Source of the DNA: Clostridium saudiense
GTDB taxonomy: Bacteria > Bacillota > Clostridia > Clostridiales > Clostridiaceae
Assembly (NCBI RefSeq): GCF_000577815.1
Contig: NZ_CBYM010000017.1
Coordinates: 1-59,301, forward strand
Direction of reading: 5' to 3'
Length of the DNA stretch: 59,301 bases
Below are positions 8,808 through 17,008 of the stretch, piece by piece. The notes under the pieces were generated by a model that saw nothing but the letters and a program-made list of their open reading frames with translations, was not told the DNA's origin and ran no database searches. Every line of letters starts with the position of its first letter. Within the stretch, counting starts at the first letter, position 1. The translations under genes were made by a program, and so were the position numbers.

Positions 8808-10776
8808 AACTACGCTCCTTACTCTCTTTATTCTCCAATTTATTGTTATGATCTTCAGCTTTTTTACTAGCTTCTGAAATTATCTCTTTAATATCTTTAT
8901 TATCATGGTCTATTTTAATTTCTTTATCTTTAAATAACTCTTTATAATTAATATCAATTTTATCTATTAAAGAAGCAGCAGTTTTTTGAATTGTATCTAA
9001 AGATTTCTTAAGTTCCCCTAACTCTTTATCACTACTCCATCCAGCTAAGTATCCAAAACTATAATCAGATGTATCTATTCCATAATAATTACTAACTATA
9101 AATGCAATACTTTCAGCTTCAACTTCTTTAGTTTCTCTACTCTTTCCATCTTTTATTGTATGTAACTCTGCATGAGCCATTTCATGAAGAAGCGTCTTTA
9201 TTGTTTGAACTTCTGACATATTTTCTTTAACCATAATTCTTTTTAAAGCAGGTGTGCAATATCCTTTTGCTTCTCCTTTTATGCTTCCATATGCAACATT
9301 AAAACTTGTACTATTTTCTAATGCTTTCTTAAAATTACTATAATCATTTACACTCCCTTTTAACTCTTCAGTCAAGCTTGGTAATGGCTCTCCACTAGTC
9401 TGACTTATATCAAAAACATAGGTTATTTTATATTTAGGAATTATTTGCTCTACTTCTTCTATAACTTTTTTGCCATCTACGTATATGAAATTACCTTTTT
9501 CATCTTTTTTATATTGTTGAACTTTTTTCTTAATTGGAGATGGTGCAAAAATTTTTATTCCTTTTTCACCTTTATTGACTTTTCTTTTAAATGTATTCCA
9601 CTTATTAAATCCAGCTACATAAGTTGCTTCTGGTTTCTGCATCATTATTAATATAGAATTTCTAAACGAATAATTATGGAACTTAGACATTACTTTTAAA
9701 AAGTTTTTATATTTATCACTCTCAAACAAATCCTTTATTCCATCTTCAAGTTTTTCACTTAATTCTTTTACTTTATCTTCATTAGAAGATTTTATATTTT
9801 TTTCATATACCATATTTTCATCACCTACTAGTCTTTTTTTAGTTTTATAAAAAAACTTATCCTCTCTTAACTGCTGACTATTATCCATAACTTCATACTC
9901 AACACTATTTAAAAAGTAATTACCGTTTTTTTTTAATCCCTCATAAATTTTCACTACATTTTCTTTCACATTTATAAGATAATTTATTTCATCATTCAAA
10001 TTCAATTTATCAGATATCCTTTCTAAATTCTTGATATCCTGCTTTAGTTTGCTTATATCTTCATCAGAAAAATTTATGTCATTCATATTACTTATATCAA
10101 ATTTCAATTCATCTAAATTTATTCCATCTAATCTAGCTTTATTATAAATATCAACCTTTTCATTTAATTCATCTTGAAACTCATTAAAAATTAACTCATA
10201 AACAAGTAGATCTTTATAATTATCACAATTAATATATTTTATAAAAGCATCTATTGTATTTTTTCTGTATTCATATAAAATAGGTAACGCTTTATAATCT
10301 AATATTCTATGATAAGCCTCTATATCCACATTAGCTAATTCTTGCATAGATATTTCAAATTTTTCTTCAAGCTTTTCAATTTCCTCTATTGATTGTTTTT
10401 CTAAATTAATATCTAAATTCTGTATAGCTCTTTTAGAAAAAATCCCTATACTTTTAAATTGATTAAATGTAGGAAATACAGATACTTTTTCTGTAGTATA
10501 TTCTTGCTCTATGCCAAACCTTTCTCCTAAAATCAATATTGCTTTCCCTTGATCTACTCCTTCTATTTCACTTACCAAGGAAATTACATCTCCCCCTTTT
10601 GAAATTCCCCAATCTCTCCATATATTTTTACTTGGATTTATTGAAAAAGATGGTGTCCTATCATTTTCTCTAAGTCGTCCCCACCAGTTCTCACCCTTTG
10701 CTTTTAAAACTATTCCATAATGAGAACATACATCTTGTATCGGTATTGCTTTAATTTCATCAATCTTATAATACAT
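8797..10776 (-). CDS. CHC2-like and ArdC-like antirestriction/metallopeptidase protein
   Basis: A 659-residue multidomain protein. Residues 1-90 resemble the DnaG CHC2 primase zinc finger (NDRTPSFSINP and SKGGDVISLV), but the zinc-binding Cys and His positions are replaced by Trp, Arg and Ser. A charged central region follows. Residues ~335-480 match the ArdC N-terminal ssDNA-binding domain (FHNYSFRNSILIMMQKPEAT, FNKWNTFKRKV, GEKGIKIFAP). HEMAH at 531-535 with a glutamate about 20 residues later is a zinc metallopeptidase site. The end carries the shared tail IKEIISEASKKAEDHNNKLE. ArdC proteins protect incoming plasmid DNA from restriction and can be carried with it, so a translocated antirestriction factor is likely. 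Confidence 0.85.
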   Translation of the reverse strand: MYYKIDEIKAIPIQDVCSHYGIVLKAKGENWWGRLRENDRTPSFSINPSKNIWRDWGISKGGDVISLVSEIEGVDQGKAILILGERFGIEQEYTTEKVSVFPTFNQFKSIGIFSKRAIQNLDINLEKQSIEEIEKLEEKFEISMQELANVDIEAYHRILDYKALPILYEYRKNTIDAFIKYINCDNYKDLLVYELIFNEFQDELNEKVDIYNKARLDGINLDELKFDISNMNDINFSDEDISKLKQDIKNLERISDKLNLNDEINYLINVKENVVKIYEGLKKNGNYFLNSVEYEVMDNSQQLREDKFFYKTKKRLVGDENMVYEKNIKSSNEDKVKELSEKLEDGIKDLFESDKYKNFLKVMSKFHNYSFRNSILIMMQKPEATYVAGFNKWNTFKRKVNKGEKGIKIFAPSPIKKKVQQYKKDEKGNFIYVDGKKVIEEVEQIIPKYKITYVFDISQTSGEPLPSLTEELKGSVNDYSNFKKALENSTSFNVAYGSIKGEAKGYCTPALKRIMVKENMSEVQTIKTLLHEMAHAELHTIKDGKSRETKEVEAESIAFIVSNYYGIDTSDYSFGYLAGWSSDKELGELKKSLDTIQKTAASLIDKIDINYKELFKDKEIKIDHDNKDIKEIISEASKKAEDHNNKLENKESKERSYEI

Positions 10777-10802
10777 TCCTCCTTCTCCCTCCTAAAAAAA
10801 AC

Positions 10803-10835
10803 AATAATAAAACACCAGGTATCTTCCTGGTGTTA
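10803..10835 (-). terminator. Intrinsic hairpin before the ArdC-like gene
   Basis: AACACCAGGAAGATACCTGGTGTT on the minus strand forms a 9-10 bp stem followed by T-rich sequence, directly after the stop of the 10837-11133 gene. It may partly terminate or attenuate the transfer transcript ahead of the ArdC-like gene. Confidence 0.75.
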
Positions 10836-10836
10836 A

Positions 10837-11133
10837 TTATCCTTCTAATTCCATTTTGTATATATATATTTTCTCATATAGCCAAGTTAGAGTACTCAAT
10901 ATAAGTTCTGCTCCTATTTGCATCAAAATTACAAATATGATTCCAAATATATATGCTGAAAAAGTATAATAATCTTTTTTAAACAAAGTCCAAATAGTAG
11001 GTATAATAAATAATAAAAGAAAAAATCCTCCAATACGTTCTATTATTGATTTCATACCTTCAAATACTATTATTATTATTTTTAAAACTATTAATGGTAT
11101 GCTTAAAATAGTTTTTAATAATATACTTCTCAT
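10837..11133 (-). CDS. Small membrane protein of the transfer operon
   Basis: A 98-residue protein with three or more hydrophobic segments (VLKIIIIVFEGM, GGFFLLLFIIPTIW, AYIFGIIFVILMQIG). I chose the ATG at 11133 because a GGAGG sits five bases upstream of it; the ATG at 11145 would lie inside that site. No family is recognised. It sits between topoisomerase III and the ArdC-like gene, so a small membrane accessory of the mating channel is possible. Confidence 0.7.
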   Translation of the reverse strand: MRSILLKTILSIPLIVLKIIIIVFEGMKSIIERIGGFFLLLFIIPTIWTLFKKDYYTFSAYIFGIIFVILMQIGAELILSTLTWLYEKIYIYKMELEG

Positions 11134-11167
11134 TTCTTCCTCCATAGTTTTTTATTTTATTATATCA

Positions 11168-13252
11168 TCAAAACTCTAACTTGAAATTAATAAATTTCCC
11201 TGTATCTTCTAAAACTACAGTTGCATCATATTTCTTATCTTTTTTTACTGAATATAATCCTTTAACTTCTGCTTTACCATCTTTAAGCAATTTTTTTGCA
11301 ATACTTTTATTTATTTCTTTCTTTGCATTAGTAAAAAATTTATCTTGCTTCCAAAGTGTAAATCCACATTCTTTTCCACCTTCGCAATAAAAATTTAATT
11401 TCCCTTCATAAACATTCTTATTGCATCTAGGACATTTACCTATAATTTCTCTTTCTTTACTTTTAACAAATTCCTTATTTAAATTTCCTTTAGCATTATT
11501 TATTAGGCTATTTATATATACTTTTATTTCTTCTAAAAACTCACCTTCTGATAATTCACCATTATTTATTCTCTCTAGCTCATATTCCCACTTAGCAGTT
11601 AATTCAGGTGATTTTATATCTTCAGGTAAAATCTTCATCAATTCTTTTCCTTCTATTGTTGATATAAGCTTTTTGCCATCCCTTTTTACAAAACCTTTCT
11701 TTATTATCTGCTCAATTATTCCCGCCCTAGTTGCTGGCGTTCCTAAACCTTTGCTTAAAGATTCTTTAAGTTCTTTATCATCTACCAATCTTCCCACATT
11801 CTCCATAGCCGATAATAACGTATCTTCAGTATAATATTTAGGTGGTTGAGTTTTCTTAGCTTCTGAAGATAATTCAACATTTTCAAATCTCTGTCCTACA
11901 TTCACCTCACCTTCAAAACTATTTTTATCTTCTTCTATTTCTATACCCAATTTTTCTTTCATTAATTTTTCTATCAACTTAAAACCATTATCTAATATTT
12001 GTTTTCCTGAAAACTCAAATATTTCATCTTCTATTCCCAAATCTATTTTTATATTAGTCTGTTTTATAGGCTTATAAACGCTTTCTAAGAGCTTGTACGC
12101 AACTAGGTATAATATCTTCTCTTCACTATCTGTAAGGCTTAAATCGTGCTTTAAAACTTCGTTAGTAGGTATTATTGCATGGTGATCACTAACCTTTTTG
12201 TCATTTATAATGCTTTCTAATTTAACTGCTTCAATTTCATACTTTTCCCTTAAATTTTCTCCTAAAAGATTTGAATTTACTAAATTAATTATTAAATCTT
12301 TTGTTTCATTTTTCATATCTTCCGTCAAAAATTTACTATCTGTTCTTGGATATGTTATAATTTTCTTTTCATATAAACATTGAGCTAAATCTAATGTTTG
12401 TTGTGCTGAAAAACCTAGCAATTTATTAGCTTCTCTTTGCAGAGATGTTAAATCTAATAAACCGCTAGGTTTTATATTTTTTTCTTCTTTAATAACATTT
12501 TTTATTATTGCATCTTTACCATTACACTTATTTACTATACTATAAGCTTCAGTTATTCCATCAAATTTTTTAGCAGCTATAAATAATCCAGTATCAGCCT
12601 TTACAACAAAATATTGTTTAGGTTCAAAATTTTTAATTTCTTCATCTCTTTTTACAATTAAATTTATAGTTGGTGTTTGAACTCTACCTACATTAAGCAT
12701 TTTATTATATAAGCCTGTATATAATCTTGTTGCATTTAACCCTACCAACCAATCTGCCTTACTTCTGCAAAAAGCTGACTTATAAAGACTTTCAAACTCT
12801 CTCCCATCTTTTAATTTACAGAAACCTTTTTCTATAGATTCTCTAGTCATAGAACTTATCCATAATCTTTTAATAGGTTTATTACTTCCTATTTGATTAT
12901 ATACTAGCCTAAATATCAGTTCTCCTTCCCTTCCAGCATCTGTCCCACAAATCAACTCTTCTACATCATCTCTATTAGCTAACTCTTTTATAACTCTAAA
13001 TTGATCTTTGGTTTTACTTGATACTTTTGTTTTCCATTCTTCAGGAATTATCGGCAATGTTTCTAAATTCCACTTTTTATACTCAACACTATAATCTTCA
13101 GGCATTGCATTTTCAACTAAATGCCCTACACACCATGTTACTAAATAATTATTACCTTCATAATAACCATTCTTTTTTTCACTTGCTCCAATGACTTTGC
13201 TTATCTCTAAAGCTACACTTGGCTTTTCAGCTATTACTAATTTCACTCCCAA
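11168..13252 (-). CDS. topB: DNA topoisomerase III (type IA)
   Basis: A 694-residue type IA topoisomerase. The TOPRIM domain starts VIAEKPSVA with catalytic E9, and has DAGREGE at 105-111. The active-site Tyr is Y301 in IITYPRTDS. QPPKYYTEDTLLSAMENVG and GLGTPATRAGIIE are typical of TopB. A C-terminal zinc ribbon (CPRCNKNVYEG, then CEGGKECG) follows. It nicks and rejoins single strands, removing supercoils and decatenating replicated plasmid or transfer intermediates in the cytoplasm. Plasmid topB genes are common in Gram-positive transfer operons. A GTAATATTAC palindrome lies 20-40 bases upstream of the start, so this gene may have its own regulated promoter. Confidence 0.97.
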   Translation of the reverse strand: MGVKLVIAEKPSVALEISKVIGASEKKNGYYEGNNYLVTWCVGHLVENAMPEDYSVEYKKWNLETLPIIPEEWKTKVSSKTKDQFRVIKELANRDDVEELICGTDAGREGELIFRLVYNQIGSNKPIKRLWISSMTRESIEKGFCKLKDGREFESLYKSAFCRSKADWLVGLNATRLYTGLYNKMLNVGRVQTPTINLIVKRDEEIKNFEPKQYFVVKADTGLFIAAKKFDGITEAYSIVNKCNGKDAIIKNVIKEEKNIKPSGLLDLTSLQREANKLLGFSAQQTLDLAQCLYEKKIITYPRTDSKFLTEDMKNETKDLIINLVNSNLLGENLREKYEIEAVKLESIINDKKVSDHHAIIPTNEVLKHDLSLTDSEEKILYLVAYKLLESVYKPIKQTNIKIDLGIEDEIFEFSGKQILDNGFKLIEKLMKEKLGIEIEEDKNSFEGEVNVGQRFENVELSSEAKKTQPPKYYTEDTLLSAMENVGRLVDDKELKESLSKGLGTPATRAGIIEQIIKKGFVKRDGKKLISTIEGKELMKILPEDIKSPELTAKWEYELERINNGELSEGEFLEEIKVYINSLINNAKGNLNKEFVKSKEREIIGKCPRCNKNVYEGKLNFYCEGGKECGFTLWKQDKFFTNAKKEINKSIAKKLLKDGKAEVKGLYSVKKDKKYDATVVLEDTGKFINFKLEF

Positions 13253-13271
13253 TTTCTCCTTTCTTATCTAT

Positions 13272-13294
13272 GTATTACATGTAATATTACATTA
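13272..13294. promoter_or_regulatory. GTAATATTAC operator candidate upstream of topB
   Basis: TATTACATGTAATATTACAT contains the 10-bp palindrome GTAATATTAC preceded by a second half site, TTACAT. The same palindrome lies upstream of pcfB and of the RHH gene at 36194-36691. Confidence 0.45.
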
Positions 13295-13311
13295 TACTCT
13301 TATTTTTGATT

Positions 13312-13923
13312 TTAAATTTCTACTGCAATATAAGAACAGCTCTGAGCTGGCTTATTATCAGTTACATCAAATAATTCTAAATTATTTAACAGAATATCAT
13401 TAAACTCTTCTCTATCTATATTTTCAGGTTCTAAAATTACTTTCCTTACTTCTATATCTTTCGTATAACTATGAATCTCCATAGCAATCCTACAGTTACT
13501 CATTATTACATTCATTGTTGGACTAAAATCAAAAGTTTGATTCTCTTTAAACAACTCTTTATCAAAAGAACAATAAAATAACTCACTTAAATAACATTCT
13601 TCACCGTTTTTTAATTTTATTGTCTGCTCTTTCAACTCTTCACCTTTTGTTTCAAATAAAATCTCGTTACCATTCACATCATAAATTTTAAATAAAACCA
13701 TTATGCTAATTCCACCTATTAAATCCCCTTTATACTTAAATGTTCTTTTAGGTAAAAATAAATAATCATATCCTAATCTATATTTTCTAATTCCTTTAAT
13801 AGCTTTTTTCTTTTCAACTATCTTTTCATTTTGATTATCCTCTTTTGATTTTACATATTCTTTTAACTCTTTTAACATTATATCCACCATTTCGGAATTA
13901 TGAGCCAATATCTCTTTTTTCAT
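13312..13923 (-). CDS. Hypothetical protein of the transfer operon
   Basis: A 203-residue soluble protein, not recognised. The start at 13923 was chosen for its GAGGTG site ten bases upstream. After a charged helical N terminus (~residues 1-45) it is mostly predicted beta strand with alternating hydrophobic residues, suggesting a compact beta-rich domain. It follows an equally unknown 120-residue gene. Conservation cannot be judged from one sequence. Confidence 0.6.
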   Translation of the reverse strand: MKKEILAHNSEMVDIMLKELKEYVKSKEDNQNEKIVEKKKAIKGIRKYRLGYDYLFLPKRTFKYKGDLIGGISIMVLFKIYDVNGNEILFETKGEELKEQTIKLKNGEECYLSELFYCSFDKELFKENQTFDFSPTMNVIMSNCRIAMEIHSYTKDIEVRKVILEPENIDREEFNDILLNNLELFDVTDNKPAQSCSYIAVEI

Positions 13924-13939
13924 GCAAAAAAACACCTCT

Positions 13940-14302
13940 TTAATTATTTATAATTAAATTTAATATATTACCTTGTTCATCAAATTTTGAAATATCATCA
14001 AAAATTACTCCTGAATTAACCATACTATCAATATTTAAATCTAACTTTATATACTCTGTTTTTTTATACTGATCTATTCCTTGTACTAGATACTCACAAT
14101 ATAAGTATTTTCCTTCAAAGCTTTTTCTTTTTATTACTTCTGTAGATAATGTATATGATTCATATATTTGTCCATCAATAGGTTGTCCCTTCTCATTAAT
14201 ATTTTCTGAAATATACCATTGAAATTTTGTAGTTTCATTTGGTAGTGCATGGAATATTAATATATCATTGTTATCTTTAGATTTAATACCATACTTCTTC
14301 AT
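13940..14302 (-). CDS. Hypothetical beta-rich protein of the transfer operon
   Basis: A 120-residue protein, not recognised. The ATG at 14302 is preferred because GGGAGAG lies at a good distance; an ATG 15 bases earlier overlaps that site. Pattern and composition (FQWYISENINEKGQPIDG, YTLSTEVIKRKSF) suggest beta strands. A terminator-like hairpin at 14355-14393 lies just upstream, so it may be expressed separately from the hydrolase gene. Confidence 0.6.
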   Translation of the reverse strand: MKKYGIKSKDNNDILIFHALPNETTKFQWYISENINEKGQPIDGQIYESYTLSTEVIKRKSFEGKYLYCEYLVQGIDQYKKTEYIKLDLNIDSMVNSGVIFDDISKFDEQGNILNLIINN

Positions 14303-14354
14303 CAAACTCTCTCCCATAATCTATTTTTAGTTGTTATTATCTTTCCTTTAACTA

Positions 14355-14393
14355 TAAAAATATCCTGGATAAAATTTAATTTATCCAGGAATA
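14355..14393 (-). terminator. Intrinsic terminator or attenuator
   Basis: TCCTGGATAAA pairs with TTTATCCAGGA around a short AT loop and is followed on the minus strand by a T-rich stretch. It lies after the small coiled-coil gene at 14403-14603. Confidence 0.75.
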
Positions 14394-14402
14394 GTCTTGC
14401 TA

Positions 14403-14603
14403 TTAATTTTTTAATTCCTTTATCATTTTTACCAACTCTTCATATGGAATATCTACTTCATTTATTAATCCTTTTATTTCTAGTGTTTTTAAGTTTTCTA
14501 TTTCTTTTTCTAATTTTTTTATACCTTCTTCCTCTTTTTTTATTTTTTCTCTTTTCTTTAATATTTGTTCTTCTTTAGCTTTTATCTTTTCTTGAATACT
14601 CAT
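14403..14603 (-). CDS. Small coiled-coil protein
   Basis: A 66-residue protein whose first 45 residues are almost entirely Lys/Glu/Ile/Leu heptads (KAKEEQILKKREKIKKEEEG), so it must form a coiled coil, ending in a short acidic tail. It has a GGAGCG site before the ATG. It follows the peptidoglycan hydrolase gene in the transfer operon. Similar tiny coiled-coil ORFs are found beside T4SS hydrolase genes, but I cannot assign a job. Confidence 0.65.
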   Translation of the reverse strand: MSIQEKIKAKEEQILKKREKIKKEEEGIKKLEKEIENLKTLEIKGLINEVDIPYEELVKMIKELKN

Positions 14604-14650
14604 ATTAAACGCTCCTTATTTGTAGTTTTAATAGCTAAACTTCTAATTTG

Positions 14651-17008
14651 CTATTCAACAACCCTTCTAACAGTACCATTAAAGGCATTTTTCCAATATC
14701 CTTCTAAATTATTCACCCATACTCCATTAGTGGATGCATCATGTAAAAATTTATTATCTCCTAAATAAATACCAACATGATTATTAACAACTCCTTCTGT
14801 ATTGAAGAAAATTAAATCTCCCCTTTGCATCTCTTCAGTTTTAACTTCTCTTCCCATAGTAACTAATGTCCAAGTTACTACGCTTCTATAATCTCCTAAA
14901 TTAAGACCAGCATTTGCATAACACCAATGTACAAAAGAACTGCAATCAAACCGTAAAGCTGCAATATCTTCAGGATTTCTTCCTCCTCCAAAAACATAAG
15001 GTGATTTTCCTACAATACTCATACCCGTTGTGATAGCTCTTTCAACTACTTTATTTCCATCGCCTACTTTAAAATCATAAATATTTAATGAATATGACTC
15101 TATAATATTACAAATTAAACTTGCATATTGTGGATCTGTTGCATATCCAGCCATTCTAATTGCATAAGCTTGTTCCTTATAATCTTTGGCTTTAAAAACC
15201 CCTGATTGCTCATATCTTGGATTTTCCTTTAAGAACTTTCCATGATCCTTTACTGAATCCTCAAAACTATCATATTTCCTCCACTTTGCCATTACAGTAA
15301 TATTACTTCCATTTATATGTTCTTGTGTTGGCATATCAATAGTTTGTCCCTTCCAACTACTATCAGCTTTTACTCCAAATAAATTATTAGCTTTTACTGA
15401 AAGGTCAGATTTTCCCCACGCTGATTCATGTATAGCTTGTGCTATTGTTACTGATGGAAAAATCCCGTAATCATTGTAATTATCTTGAGCTATTGGAACT
15501 AATTTTAATATAAATGCTCTTTGTTCTTCATTAGGAACTGCAAAATCTATATTTGAATTTTCTCCAATAAAAATACTTATAAACCCTATAAATATACTTC
15601 CTATTAAACTTAATGCCACTACTACTGCTCCTAATACAGCTAATACCTTCAATACTACTGGATTAGAGAAAAGTTTTGTAGCCATAATAGTTAGTTTTTT
15701 TCCAGCATCATAACCAAACTTTGTGAATTTCTTTACCTGTTTTATTCCTCTTGCTCCATAATCAAAAGTATTTTTAGTTAATTTAGTTGCTTTCTTAGTA
15801 GCTTTCGCACTATACCTTAAAGTATTTTTAGTAGTAACTAATGTATCTTTAGTTTTTACAATGCTTTGTATTCCTATATTTTCATTTCCTTTTAATGAAT
15901 TAACCTCATTTATTAAGCTAGTTGTTATTCCTTTTCCAACAATTCTTTTTAGTTTAATTGACTTTATGTCAGAAATGTTTTTTAAATTCTTTGATACATC
16001 TTTTACATACCTTGCTCCATTATAAGCTCTCTTCAAACTTCTTCCAGCTCTTATTAAATCTCTTGGAGCTGATACAATTCTATACATTTTTTCTTTTGCT
16101 AAAGTATTTCCATAATCATTATCTGAACTATTTAAATTATCAATTCCATTGTCTACTATTGTCCTTATATACCTAGCTTTAAAGAACTCCTTTTTTACTC
16201 TTGAAAAATTTACACTTCTAGTATATTTTAAATCCTCTATTAAATTAGTATATCTTCCTTTTGCTTTTAATTTATCATTTCTTACTATATTTAAACTCTT
16301 TCTTCTATTTCCTTGTATATCATAATTCTTTATATTAGGTATATTGTTTTTTATTATTGTTTCAGATATATCTCTTTTTATTATTGTTTCAGATACTCTT
16401 TCTTCTCTTACTCTTATTATCCCATCAAGCTTAGAATTTACATAGTTAGCACTATTTTTAAATCCATTTTCTCTTATTACTGATTCACTTCTTTTAGTAA
16501 TATTACTTGTAATATTATTTTTTCTTAAACTATTACCTCTTGTATCAACTTCCTTTATTTTTATTATAGAATCTATTCTTTTATCATCTATAAGACTATT
16601 TTTTCTTGCTTTATAATTATTTTCTTTTCCATTCAACAAAGAGTAAGTTCTATCATTAATTCTTTCTTCTCTTTTTATTGTTGCTCTTGTATATTGACTA
16701 CTTTTATATGGGTATTCAATCCTACTTATTAGTTCTCTTCTACTACCAGTATCTCCATATCCATTTTTAAAATATTGAGGTTTATTTAAAGATTCATTAT
16801 TCCCTTTATAAATTCTTTCATTATTTATAACTTTATCTAAAGATTGCTCACTAGTAGATCTATTAACAAAAGACTTATTTATTTCCGTATTATACTCACT
16901 ATCTTTAATAATACTTTTTCCTTCTAATTTAAAAGAAGCACTTCCATATATAGAAGTGCTTTCTTTATTCTTAACTAAGTCCCTTGAACCATTTTTTATT
17001 ATACTCAT
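14651..17008 (-). CDS. T4SS cell-wall hydrolase with glucosaminidase and NlpC/P60 domains (PrgK/VirB1-like)
   Basis: A 785-residue protein. Residues 1-~455 are a long basic, repeat-prone cytoplasmic region (for example SETIIKRDISETIIKNN). A membrane segment at ~460-490 (VLKVLAVLGAVVVALSLIGS) follows. Next comes a LytG-like glucosaminidase domain (~510-650; SVTIAQAIHESAWGKS, NNLFGVK) and a C-terminal NlpC/P60 peptidase with catalytic Cys in RFDCSSFVHW and His in NHVGIYLGD. It should cut glycan and stem peptide so the mating channel can pass the wall. The gene abuts virB4. Its coding sequence contains the dispersed palindrome motif at 16497. Confidence 0.92.
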   Translation of the reverse strand: MSIIKNGSRDLVKNKESTSIYGSASFKLEGKSIIKDSEYNTEINKSFVNRSTSEQSLDKVINNERIYKGNNESLNKPQYFKNGYGDTGSRRELISRIEYPYKSSQYTRATIKREERINDRTYSLLNGKENNYKARKNSLIDDKRIDSIIKIKEVDTRGNSLRKNNITSNITKRSESVIRENGFKNSANYVNSKLDGIIRVREERVSETIIKRDISETIIKNNIPNIKNYDIQGNRRKSLNIVRNDKLKAKGRYTNLIEDLKYTRSVNFSRVKKEFFKARYIRTIVDNGIDNLNSSDNDYGNTLAKEKMYRIVSAPRDLIRAGRSLKRAYNGARYVKDVSKNLKNISDIKSIKLKRIVGKGITTSLINEVNSLKGNENIGIQSIVKTKDTLVTTKNTLRYSAKATKKATKLTKNTFDYGARGIKQVKKFTKFGYDAGKKLTIMATKLFSNPVVLKVLAVLGAVVVALSLIGSIFIGFISIFIGENSNIDFAVPNEEQRAFILKLVPIAQDNYNDYGIFPSVTIAQAIHESAWGKSDLSVKANNLFGVKADSSWKGQTIDMPTQEHINGSNITVMAKWRKYDSFEDSVKDHGKFLKENPRYEQSGVFKAKDYKEQAYAIRMAGYATDPQYASLICNIIESYSLNIYDFKVGDGNKVVERAITTGMSIVGKSPYVFGGGRNPEDIAALRFDCSSFVHWCYANAGLNLGDYRSVVTWTLVTMGREVKTEEMQRGDLIFFNTEGVVNNHVGIYLGDNKFLHDASTNGVWVNNLEGYWKNAFNGTVRRVVE

